Below are positions 1 to 7,400 of a stretch of 11,232 nucleotides of DNA, piece after piece. The notes under the pieces are model-generated. The model saw nothing but the letters and a program-made list of their open reading frames with translations. It made no database searches and was not told the origin of the DNA. The first letter of the stretch is position 1, and each line of letters starts with the position of its first letter. The stretch is from an uncultured Solirubrobacterales bacterium (GTDB taxonomy: Bacteria > Actinomycetota > Thermoleophilia > Solirubrobacterales > Solirubrobacteraceae), in the NCBI GenBank assembly GCA_937973575.1, contig CALJKH010000094.1, positions 1 through 11,232 on the forward strand, given 5' to 3'. A program made the position numbers and the translations under genes.

Positions 1-2
1 TC

Positions 3-599
3 ATCGACCTCATGGAGCGCGGCGAGCTGTCGTTCTCGGCGGTCGAGGTGCTCGTCCTCGACGAGGCCGACCGGATGGCCGACATGGGCTTCCTGCCGCA
101 GGTGCAGAAGATCCTGCACAAGGTCGAGGCCGACCACCAGACGATGCTCTTCTCCGCGACGCTGGACCGCGGCGTCGATCGGCTCGTGGCGCGCTACATG
201 CGCGACCCGATCGCGCACGAGGTCGAGTCGAAGGAAGAGACCGTCGACGAGATGTACCACCGCTTCTTCCGCACCAATGACCTTGCCAAGGGGTTCCTTG
301 ATGTCAACGGCCGCAAGATTGAGCTGAAGAAGATCAAGCAGCCGGTCCTGTCAATCGCTGGCGCTGGTGACGGCATCGCCCCGCTGGGAGCAGTTCACCA
401 TGTTGCTGACCTGCTGCCTAAGGCAAAGACAGTGCACCTTGTGAAGGCACCGGGCGGCCACCTTGGAGTTTTGGCCGGCCGCTCGGCCCGGACTACGACT
501 TGGGATCAGGTTGACCGGTTCTTTGAAGCTCCGGCGAAGGCTGCTGATAGTCGTGTCGCCAGCCAGGGCCGTGGAAGAGATAGCCAACCTTCGACCTGA
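3..599 (+). CDS. Chimeric reading frame: DEAD-box helicase middle segment joined to a PhaC-like C-terminus (5' partial)
   Basis: The frame is open to the left edge, so the ATG at 12 is internal; the residues before it (IDL) fit the helicase GRLIDL region. Counting from that ATG, residues 1-80 are a DEAD-box RNA helicase: motif II LDEADRMADMGF at 16-27 and motif III SAT at 48-50. From about residue 82 the protein instead matches the C-terminal end of polyhydroxyalkanoate synthases (alpha/beta hydrolase fold): NDLAKG at 89-94, the Asp of the catalytic triad in GDGIAP (D120) and the triad His in GGHLG (H150). The nucleophile Cys and most of the synthase are absent, as are helicase motifs IV-VI, so neither half can be active. 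In the helicase part nearly every codon ends in G or C; from AAT at 276 onward A/T-ending codons are common. The tail overlaps the 3' end of the convergent desaturase gene. Each half is recognised with good confidence; a real functional fusion is unlikely. Confidence 0.8.
   Translation: MDLMERGELSFSAVEVLVLDEADRMADMGFLPQVQKILHKVEADHQTMLFSATLDRGVDRLVARYMRDPIAHEVESKEETVDEMYHRFFRTNDLAKGFLDVNGRKIELKKIKQPVLSIAGAGDGIAPLGAVHHVADLLPKAKTVHLVKAPGGHLGVLAGRSARTTTWDQVDRFFEAPAKAADSRVASQGRGRDSQPST
246..278. other. Chimera junction between helicase and PhaC-like segments
   Basis: Protein homology switches from DEAD-box helicase to PHA synthase somewhere in residues 79-89 of the frame. By hand count GC is about 67 percent in bases 1-240 and about 53-65 percent per 60-base line in 241-480. 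Both families can carry an aromatic-rich H-x-F-F-type stretch here (HRFFR), so a short shared sequence could have caused the in-frame join. This may be an assembly error, a whole-genome-amplification chimera, or a true recombination point; the sequence alone cannot decide. Confidence 0.65.
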
Positions 600-1389
600 A
601 GCTAGGCGCAGCCTTCACATCGGCAATTAGGTCTGCCCATTCGTGTGTCGCTACACGGAGTGGGTTGAAGGAGTCAACGTTTTTAGTCAGCCCGTAGACG
701 ACGCGGTCATCCTCACCGCGGAAGCTGCCAAAGATCCTGTCCCAGATGATCAGGATCCCTCCGTAGTTCCTGTCCAGATAGCCGGCGTTGGCACCGTGGT
801 GAACGCGGTGGTGGGAGGGGGTGTTGAAGAGAAACTCGATCGGGCGCGGGTACTTGTCGATCTTCTCCGTGTGGAGAGTGAATTGGTAGATCAGCGAGAT
901 CGTCTGGGTGAGGATCACTGCCCATGGCGGAAAGCCGAGCAGGCCGAGGGGTGCAAAGAAGGGGAGCGCAAACATCGGTAGCCACTCCTGCCGCAGCGCA
1001 GTTGAGAGGTTGAAGTGCTGGCTTGAGTGGTGGACAACATGGCTTGCCCACATCACGCGGACCTCGTGAGCGGCGCGGTGCCAGCAGTAGAAACAGAAGT
1101 CCTCCGCAGCGATCAGGAGCGGCCACGCCCACCAGTTACTCATGTTGATTCTCAGGGGTGAGGCCTCGTAAGCCGCGGCGAGCACAAGGACAAGCACTGC
1201 CTTCCAGAAGACATTGATGATCACATTGCCCAAGCCCATCGTCAGCGATGTGGCCGTGTCCTTGGGGTCATAGCCGGGCTGGTCCTCGTCCCTATGGAAG
1301 TGGTACGCGATCGCCTCAAGGATCACGAAGACAATGAAGAAGGGGATCGCCGCGCGGATTACATCGGACATGAGGATCGATTGTGGCAC
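493..1389 (-). CDS. Sterol desaturase / fatty acid hydroxylase family membrane protein
   Basis: The 298-residue product is an integral membrane di-iron oxygenase of the fatty acid hydroxylase superfamily, which hydroxylates or desaturates lipid substrates with O2. The histidine clusters are in family order: HRAAH at 104-108, HVVHH at 117-121, an extra His at 173 (FTLHTE), and HRVHH at 194-198. Hydrophobic stretches lie at about 12-28, 55-74, 86-100 and 138-170. The family's usual C-terminal PGW motif is at 275-277; the last ~18 residues form a tail antisense to the PhaC-like end of the convergent frame. The gene lies 16 bp downstream of the methyltransferase stop, suggesting one transcript. 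The start is uncertain: GTG at 1389 or ATG at 1371 (MSDVIRA), neither with a clear Shine-Dalgarno. The substrate cannot be named: sterol, hopanoid, carotenoid and alkyl lipids are all possible. Confidence 0.9.
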   Translation of the reverse strand: MPQSILMSDVIRAAIPFFIVFVILEAIAYHFHRDEDQPGYDPKDTATSLTMGLGNVIINVFWKAVLVLVLAAAYEASPLRINMSNWWAWPLLIAAEDFCFYCWHRAAHEVRVMWASHVVHHSSQHFNLSTALRQEWLPMFALPFFAPLGLLGFPPWAVILTQTISLIYQFTLHTEKIDKYPRPIEFLFNTPSHHRVHHGANAGYLDRNYGGILIIWDRIFGSFRGEDDRVVYGLTKNVDSFNPLRVATHEWADLIADVKAAPSFRSKVGYLFHGPGWRHDYQQPSPELQRTGQPDPKS

Positions 1390-1405
1390 CTTGCGGCGCA
1401 GGTGG

Positions 1406-2506
1406 TTACTCGCAGTGCAACGGGTCGCAACTTGTTTGGCGACCGTTGGCGAGGGCGGTGGCCTCCCGGGTTATCCGCTCAACCGATTCAGCTTCGTTCC
1501 ACCCTGGAAGAAGCCAGACAACAGTCCCGGCGGCCTCGTCCATCCGGACCTCAACAAGACCCCCATCGGGTCGGCGCCAAAGCTCTGCTCGGCTTGTGCC
1601 ACCGTGCCAGCTGAGCGACAGTAGGTTCTCGCCCTGTCTCGCATCTATTGCCAGCGCTTGGCCCTCAAAGCTCGTGTGCGGACCAGGGTCTGCTGGGTCC
1701 GGGAGGTCAACCAGTGCAGCTGCCAGCTCAGCAGCGGTGATCGACACACCTGGCCCTTCGACGTGCTCAAAAACGATTGCCGGGATTTGGAGTCCTGGCT
1801 GCATCGGTTCCGGCGCAGCAAGGAGTCGCGAATGTTCCGGTACCAGCTTGAATCCGTGCTCGCCAAGGACCTTCGCCCAACGCAACGCACCGCTAAGCGA
1901 GGTGCGCTCAACGCTAACTAGGACACTTCCCGGTTCGGTCCCAAAGCCAAAGCGGCCAGCTAAAGCTCTTGCTTCCCTACGCCACTCTGCAGATGCCGGC
2001 ACTGTGCCAGGGAGGAGCTCCGCAGGCTCCTCAGCATCGGGGGCGATCGCCTCACCTAGGAGCGACCGTGATGCGTGGATAAGGCCAACCTTTCCAGCTG
2101 CGAACTCTGCATGCCACGCATCCCTTACATCCCAGACATGGAACGCGGGAGCGGGCGCGTCCCAGCTTGGTGCGTCACTTTCAGCAAGCTCAATCGCCGG
2201 TGCGCACTTGTCGACCCCTCTGACTTCCGCGGCAGGCAAGGTTTCTGCAATCACGCGAGTGAGCAACCCTTGTTCGCAGCCAACATCGATGACGACCTCA
2301 GGCTTGTAGCTCGAGAGAACACTTTTGAGCCACGGCACCTGCGCTTCGTAGAGCGGGCCTGACCAAGCTTCAGCTGCGGCGAGGCTTAACTCGCGGTTTG
2401 CGTTCTTCAATTTGTAGAGAAGCTGGCGATCAGCATCGGGATCAGCCGCGGCAGCAAGAAACGCCTTGCCAGCCTCAGTTTCGAATGGGTCGTCGTTTTC
2501 AGTCAT
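1406..2506 (-). CDS. SAM-dependent methyltransferase-like protein with an unrecognised C-terminal half
   Basis: The product has 366 residues from ATG 2506 (MTENDDPFETE). A longer open frame reaches 2656, but its extra N-terminus is Arg/Ala-rich low-complexity sequence lying antisense to the DUF5993 gene, so the downstream ATG is preferred. Residues ~70-100 look like a class I methyltransferase core: hydrophobic strand plus motif I DVGCEQG at 74-80, then the acidic end of strand 2 in GVDK (D99). A segment like strand 4 follows (VGLIHASRSLL). The motif resembles the family G-x-G-x-G only partly, and residues ~190-366 match nothing I recognise; they include an acidic, Pro-rich linker (VDLPDPADPGP) and a Trp-containing end. 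It is followed by the desaturase gene and is divergent from DUF5993/DsbB. The substrate is unknown, and it could be a degenerate or non-catalytic Rossmann protein. Confidence 0.7.
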   Translation of the reverse strand: MTENDDPFETEAGKAFLAAAADPDADRQLLYKLKNANRELSLAAAEAWSGPLYEAQVPWLKSVLSSYKPEVVIDVGCEQGLLTRVIAETLPAAEVRGVDKCAPAIELAESDAPSWDAPAPAFHVWDVRDAWHAEFAAGKVGLIHASRSLLGEAIAPDAEEPAELLPGTVPASAEWRREARALAGRFGFGTEPGSVLVSVERTSLSGALRWAKVLGEHGFKLVPEHSRLLAAPEPMQPGLQIPAIVFEHVEGPGVSITAAELAAALVDLPDPADPGPHTSFEGQALAIDARQGENLLSLSWHGGTSRAELWRRPDGGLVEVRMDEAAGTVVWLLPGWNEAESVERITREATALANGRQTSCDPLHCE

Positions 2507-2515
2507 TAGAGATTC

Positions 2516-2549
2516 GCTGCTGTCCACCGATTCAACTAGCTTCAGCAGC
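2516..2549. promoter_or_regulatory. Inverted repeat in the divergent 46-bp gap between methyltransferase and DUF5993
   Basis: GCTGCTG at 2516-2522 is the exact reverse complement of CAGCAGC at 2543-2549, with a 20-nt spacer. It fills most of the gap between two divergent starts (2506 and 2553), which must hold both promoters or be leaderless. It could be an operator for a dimeric regulator or a leader hairpin ahead of DUF5993. Trinucleotide-type repeats arise easily by chance, so this is weak. No clear -35/-10 pair was seen on either strand. Confidence 0.25.
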
Positions 2550-2552
2550 AAC

Positions 2553-2708
2553 ATGATGGCTGTCCTCTTCGCATTCTGGACGGGAGCCTTTGCTCTCGCT
2601 CTTAGAGATCGCCGTCGGGCTGCGGTTGTCGTCGGCCTTGTCGGCCTGATTATCACTGCGCTGATGTTCCGTTATCACTTGACTGGGAGGGTCACCCTCA
2701 GCCTATGA
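2553..2708 (+). CDS. Small membrane protein, DUF5993-like, partner of DsbB
   Basis: This 51-residue protein begins with ATG ATG (2553 or 2556). It consists of a hydrophobic helix, a basic turn (LRDRRRAA) and a second hydrophobic helix, ending FRYHLTGRVTLSL. That layout, size and position immediately ahead of a DsbB-like gene fit the DUF5993 family as I know it, whose members sit next to disulfide bond formation protein B genes; the assignment is from memory of the family. The open frame extends up to 2466, but that part runs through the divergent intergenic region and the 5' end of the methyltransferase, so the downstream start is preferred. Its stop overlaps the next start as ATGA, implying translational coupling. 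Two membrane passes and no Cys suggest a structural or accessory role with DsbB rather than redox chemistry; the function is otherwise unknown. Confidence 0.75.
   Translation: MMAVLFAFWTGAFALALRDRRRAAVVVGLVGLIITALMFRYHLTGRVTLSL
2685..2699 (+). promoter_or_regulatory. Shine-Dalgarno-like GGGAGGG inside a short dyad ahead of dsbB
   Basis: GAGGGT (2687-2692) and ACCCTC (2694-2699) are perfect reverse complements around one base, so the GGGAGGG at 2685-2691 would be partly paired. It lies 13 nt before the dsbB ATG at 2705, longer than usual spacing. Ribosomes finishing DUF5993 would open it, which fits coupling through the ATGA overlap. The stem is tiny, so this is a suggestion only. Confidence 0.3.
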
Positions 2709-3466
2709 GCAGCACTTCGCCACAGCCGGTCTGGAACACGCGGGCCGTGATGCAGGTGTTGAACGCGGTCGCTGCGACCGTGATGTTCTCAGTGGTGATT
2801 GGTGCCTACGGCATCCAGTTCATCAACAGTGAGATTCCTTGCCCACTCTGCCTCCTGATTCGCGTCGCGATGATCGCCGCAGGATTTGGCCTTGCGCTCA
2901 ACGCCCTCTGGGGTCCGCGCGCAGTTCATTACGGCATCACCCTTCTTGGCTGTGTGCTGGGAGCCGCCATTTCACTCCGTCAGGTTTCGCTGCATGTGGT
3001 GCCAGGCACTGGTTCGTATGGATCAGCGGTACTGGGATTTCACCTCTACACATGGGCATTCATCGTGTTCAGCACGATGATTCTCGCGATCGGCTCAGTC
3101 CTCACATTCAGCCGTCAGTTTGGCCCGCGTCGGGCTCCAACTCCGGCCATCGTCCGGCCGATTGCACTCCTTGTGACTGGCATCGGCTTCCTTCTGTCAC
3201 TAACAAATGTGATCACGACAACGATTGAGTGCGGTGCTGGCGTCTGCCCAGACGACCCAACCAGCTACCAGATCGCTACCGGCATCCCAAGCCTTCACGA
3301 GATCGGCCAAGACCTGTTCCACTCGCCAGCCTCGCCTTACATGTGGATCCCGTTTGTTGGCTTCTGGATTGCCTGCTGTATGGCCATCTGGGCTGAGCTT
3401 CGCGAAAAGGAGATCGAAACTGATCTTCCCGACGCGTTTGACTCTGCGCCCGCAAACGCAAGCTAA
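2705..3466 (+). CDS. dsbB: DsbB-family disulfide bond formation membrane protein
   Basis: The 253-residue integral membrane protein is expected to pass electrons from an exported thiol oxidoreductase to quinone, making disulfides in exported proteins. The family CxxC is CPLC at 46-49, just after the first membrane helix (about 18-40). The segment RQVSLHVVPGTGSYGSAVLG before helix four is the recognisable DsbB-like loop. About six hydrophobic segments are visible (18-40, 50-70, 75-93, 114-135, 150-170, 212-231), against four in E. coli DsbB. The loop between helices three and four has no Cys; the only second pair is C176/C181 after helix five. The gene starts inside the DUF5993 stop (ATGA). 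No DsbA or thioredoxin-like partner is in the window. Its stop is 7 bp from that of the convergent S-transferase. Confidence 0.88.
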   Translation: MSSTSPQPVWNTRAVMQVLNAVAATVMFSVVIGAYGIQFINSEIPCPLCLLIRVAMIAAGFGLALNALWGPRAVHYGITLLGCVLGAAISLRQVSLHVVPGTGSYGSAVLGFHLYTWAFIVFSTMILAIGSVLTFSRQFGPRRAPTPAIVRPIALLVTGIGFLLSLTNVITTTIECGAGVCPDDPTSYQIATGIPSLHEIGQDLFHSPASPYMWIPFVGFWIACCMAIWAELREKEIETDLPDAFDSAPANAS

Positions 3467-3473
3467 TTGATCT

Positions 3474-4421
3474 CTAGCTGAGCGAGTCGCGCCCGTGGGG
3501 GGCGTCTAGGTCCATTACTGGTCCAAGTGGAACGATGCCGTTGGCATTGATCATTGGGTGTGTCTTGTAGTAGTGGTCCTTGATTTCTTGGATGCGGACG
3601 GTCTCAGCAATGCCAGGCTGCTGGTAGAGGTCGCGCAGGTAGCCCGAGAGGTTGGGGTAGTCGGCGATGCGTCGCAGGTTGCACTTGAAGTGGCCTACAT
3701 AGACAGGGTCGAAGCGCACCAAGGTTGTGAACAGTCGCCAGTCAGCTTCAGTCGGCTCGGGACTTCCAACCAACCACCGCTGGCTAGCAAGTCGTGCGTC
3801 GAGTACATCTAGTGCGTCGAACAGGTCTGTTACTTCGCGCTCGTAGACATCTTGACTTACCGCGAATCCAGATTTGTAGACCCCGTTGTTGACCTTGGGG
3901 TAGATGAAGGAGTTGATCTCGTCAATGTCAGCCCGCAGGCCTTCCGGGTAGAGAGTGACGGTGTCGTTAGCGAGATCTCCGAACCCAGAGTCAAGGATGC
4001 GAATCACTTCGCTCGACTCGTTGTTGACGATTCTGCCCGTCTGCTTGTCCCAAAGGACGGGGACTGTGACTCGCTGGTCGAAGGTTGGGTCGCTGGCAAG
4101 GTAGCCCTCGCTCAGGAACTCCCAACCGTTGATTGGGTCCGTGTATTCCCCTCCGGTAAACGCCCAGCCGCGGTCGTCGCGCACAGGGTCTACGGCTGTC
4201 AGGCCAATCACATCCTCAAGGCCCTTCAGCTTGCGCACGATCGCAGCGCGGTGGGCCCAAGGGCATGCCCATGAGATGTAGAGGTGGTAGCGCCCTGCCT
4301 CTGCAGGGAACTCAGTTGAGCCATCGCTGGACACGAAGTCTCTGAAGATGTTCTCTTGGCGCTTAAAGGCGCCGTCCTCGGCTATTTCTTTGCCCATCGT
4401 GAACGGCTTTGCGGTGCTCAT
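3474..4421 (-). CDS. Xi-class glutathione S-transferase family protein (YqjG/ECM4-type glutathionyl-hydroquinone reductase)
   Basis: The 315-residue length matches the family (E. coli YqjG is about 330). The thioredoxin-fold N-terminal domain carries the catalytic motif WACPWAH at 51-57 with C53, preceded by YHLYIS. The cis-Pro region VPVLWD is at 120-125 and the thiol-cofactor-binding NNESSEV at 133-139. A helical C-terminal domain (about 165-285) contains W216 and the typical Y/F-rich RFDPVYVGHFKCN segment. Known members reduce glutathionyl-hydroquinones, releasing GSH. Many actinobacteria use mycothiol instead of glutathione, so the physiological thiol here is uncertain. ATG 4421 is preceded by AGGTGAGGGA, a usable ribosome binding site. 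The gene follows the FN3-glycosidase on the same strand after 42 bp but has no evident functional link to it. Confidence 0.92.
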   Translation of the reverse strand: MSTAKPFTMGKEIAEDGAFKRQENIFRDFVSSDGSTEFPAEAGRYHLYISWACPWAHRAAIVRKLKGLEDVIGLTAVDPVRDDRGWAFTGGEYTDPINGWEFLSEGYLASDPTFDQRVTVPVLWDKQTGRIVNNESSEVIRILDSGFGDLANDTVTLYPEGLRADIDEINSFIYPKVNNGVYKSGFAVSQDVYEREVTDLFDALDVLDARLASQRWLVGSPEPTEADWRLFTTLVRFDPVYVGHFKCNLRRIADYPNLSGYLRDLYQQPGIAETVRIQEIKDHYYKTHPMINANGIVPLGPVMDLDAPHGRDSLS

Positions 4422-4422
4422 T

Positions 4423-4458
4423 CCCTCACCTTAGCCGCACTTGAGCTAGCTGTGAGGG
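4423..4458 (-). promoter_or_regulatory. Stem-loop covering the ribosome binding site of the S-transferase gene
   Basis: CCCTCAC (4423-4429) pairs with GTGAGGG (4452-4458). Inside, TAGC (4432-4435) pairs with GCTA (4445-4448) around a 9-nt loop, leaving a small internal loop. In the minus-strand transcript the 3' arm is the purine-rich GTGAGGGA just before ATG 4421, so folding would mask translation initiation. No T run follows, so it is not a normal intrinsic terminator. It fills most of the 42 bp between the FN3-glycosidase stop and this gene. Confidence 0.45.
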
Positions 4459-4463
4459 GCGAC

Positions 4464-7400
4464 CTAGCCAGTGCCGGCGGGCATTTCGACGCTGGTGCTT
4501 GTGCAGCCAGTGTTGTCGCTCGCCACTGCGCGGAAGACGGTGATGCCTCTCGGGCGGGCAGCAGTCGTTTGGGTGACTCCGTCGCCTCCGGGAGTTGCGT
4601 TCACCTGTGTCTCCCAAGTGCGACCAACCTTGCCTTGGAAGGTGACGGTGGCCCTTGGCCCGAGGCAGTGTGAGATGGCCCAATAGCGGGCGCCAGTGTC
4701 GGTGAATGAGACAAAGAGCGGCGTAATGAATGCCGTCAAGCCAGGCTTAGGGGTTGATGAGGCGACCGTCTTACCGGCAAAGAACAGGCCGCCTGGCCAG
4801 GTAGGAGTACGGTCACGAAGGCCGTACCAGATGGCGCCAGTTACGCCCCATCTAAATAGGCGGTAGACAGTCTCCGATGTGTATTGGGCGGCAAGCGTCG
4901 GCTCAATGCCAAGCGTTGGTCCGCTTGTCGTCACTCGACCCGGTGGGTTCGTCAACCAGACGAATTCGGTTGCGATGAGGTTCTTTGGCCCGGCGGGCGA
5001 AACGTTGTCGAACTTGACTGCCGCTGCAATCTCGCTCGCGAAGTCTGGGGTGTTGCCGAGGCCACCGCCATTCGGGTCATGGGCCTTGTCAGTGGGCTTG
5101 CCTTGAAGCGTGTAGGGGTGGATAGCGACGGCATCAAACTTTGCCTTCACTGGACAGGAGGTGTCAGTCAGTAGGCCAGAGATGCCACCGATGCAAAGCA
5201 GGTTTTTCAGGAACGACTGCGGCTGAATCTCGACCCCGGCAGAGCTTCGCCCATATGGACCAAGTCCACTCGTGAGGATCATCGACGTCGGCTGTACGGA
5301 CTTCACTCCGTCGTAGAAGGAGTTCAGCATCGTGCGGTAGCGATCGACGAGGGTGAGAGTCCGCTTCCTCTTGATGGTCTCGAACTGCGGCTGCAGGAAG
5401 TACTTGTAATTAGGCTCATTCCACGCTTCGAACATACGAATCCGAGGGAGCTTGCTGCCTGGGTGGAGGGGATCGGCATAGTCGCCCGAGTAGCGAGTTG
5501 CCATCGCGACACCGAAGTCCTGAAGTGCCGCAGGGTCGGGCTTCCAAGAGCCGGTTGCAGCGTCCTTTGCTCGGCGAGCTCCTTCTGCCCATGCTGGCGC
5601 GCCGTAGAAGTTGACGAGCGGTTCCGCTCCCACGGTTTGGCTGAGACGCGCAAAGGTGTCCATCTTCGTCCAGTTATAGGCAGGGTCCGCTGGGTTCGTG
5701 GGGGACGCTGGCTTGGTCGGAGCGATCCGGTACCAGATGAATTGCTCGCGGTAAACCTGCGATTGAGTCTGGGCGAGCATTTCCGCCCATGCTCCCGTGT
5801 TCGGTCCCGGGTTGCTTGCGTCTGGCTCGTCAACTCCTAGCCAGAAACCGGGTCCAAACGGCGGCGCCACCACGGGGACAATTTCGACGGGGTCTGTCGA
5901 GTCTGAGGGGTCGCTATCGCCCTTGGCATTAGTCGCGACAACCTTGAAGGTGTATGACTTGCCAACCTCCAGCCCAGTGATTGTTGCCAGTGTGCCGCGT
6001 ACGACCCGCTGCGGTGCATCACCGGGCTCGGTGAAAACCGTATAACCAGTAATTGGCAGTCCGCCGGTGTCGGCTGGGGCCGTCCAAGTGACTGTTGCCC
6101 TAGTCCGACCAGGTCTCGCCGTTACGCCAGTTGGAGGGTCGGGCACAGTCCGTGGCGTGATCGCGTTGCTGACCCTGGAGGCAGGTCCCGGGCCGACGCT
6201 GCTCAGTGCTTGGACCGTGAATGTGTAGGTCTTTCCCGCAGTCAGGTGGCTCACTTGGCAGGTGAGGTTGCCGTCGGCTTGGCAGGTGAGGTTGCCGGGG
6301 CTGCTCGTTACTTGGTAGCCGGTGATAGCGGCTGATCGTTTGACGGGTTTTGGCGCCGTCCAGGTGACAGTCGCTGTCCGCCCGATCGTCGTGGCACTCG
6401 GCCTACCGGGTGGGCCGGGGGTAGCGAGCGGGGTAGTGGCGTTAGATGGCTCTGAGGTTACGCTGTCGCCCGCTGCGTTTGTGGCCTTGACCGTGAAGGA
6501 GTAGGCCCTTCCGTTGGTGAGGCCGGGGACCACGCAGGTCGTGGCAGTCGAGGTCGTGCAGGTCTTTGCACTCGGAGACGAGGTAACGGTGTACTTAGTG
6601 ATCGGCGAGCCGTTGTTGGCTGGGGCGTCCCAAGTGACTGTCGCGGATCCCGGGAGTGGGGATGCGGTCGGTTTGGTGACTTGGGCTGGCTTGCCAAATG
6701 GTGTGGCTGCTTCGCTTGGGTCGGACTGGGGACTGTCTCCGACAGCATTTGTTGCGACCAGCGTCAGCGTGTAAGCGGTCCCGTTGTCGAGGTCGGTGAT
6801 CACGCACGAGAGCTTCGAGGTTGTGCAGCTCTTACCACCTGGTTGCGCTGTGAGTGTGTAGCTGAGGATCGGGCTTCCACCGTTGGCTGGGGCGGCCCAA
6901 CTTGCTCGTATGACATGGTCTGCCGGCTTGACCTTGGTGAGGCTCGGCTTTGCTGGTCTCCCGACCACAGTGATCGGCGCACTTCGGGCGGACTTAGGGC
7001 CAGTCCCGACAAGGTTGTGGGCCACGGCCGTGAACGTGTATTTGATCCCCGCAGTGAGGCTGTCAATCCGACAGTTTGTGGCCCCCGACGTTACGCACTG
7101 GATACCGCCGGGGCTTGAAGTCACCGTGTAGGAATCAACTGCCGCGCCGCCATCTGAGGTTGGTGCAGTCCAGCTCAAGTCAACAAAGCCGTCCCCTGCC
7201 GTCGCAGTGACTCCTGTCGGGGCTGATGGCAGCCCGATTGGCCTCACTGGTGAAGTCGTATTCGAAAATCCGCCAGTACCAATCCTGTTTGTTGCGCGCA
7301 CCGTCACTGCGTACTCGGTGTCAGTGGAGAGTCCGCTGATCGTGCAGCTGAGCCTTGTTGATGTGCAGAAGGCAGAGCCCGGGGAGGCAGTCGCTCTGTA

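Noticed and set aside
12..14. ATG at 12 as the start of the first gene
   Set aside because: The frame is open to the window edge and the residues before the ATG (IDL) are part of the conserved helicase region, so this is an internal Met.
1383..2309. A 308-codon plus-strand open frame opposite the methyltransferase
   Set aside because: Its product is Ser/Ala/Pro-rich with no recognisable domain, while the minus strand shows a methyltransferase motif and normal composition; it is an antisense shadow.
2507..2656. N-terminal extension of the methyltransferase to a 416-residue protein
   Set aside because: The extra 50 residues are basic low-complexity sequence lying antisense to DUF5993 and across the divergent gap.
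3461..3477. AGCTA...TAGCT inverted repeat between the convergent dsbB and S-transferase stops as a bidirectional terminator
   Set aside because: Only a 5-bp A/T-containing stem with a loop of several bases and no T run on either strand; too weak to call.
6458..7131. Several 80-145-codon open frames overlapping the FN3 region
   Set aside because: Other-frame readings of the FN3 repeats, with no domains or ribosome binding sites.
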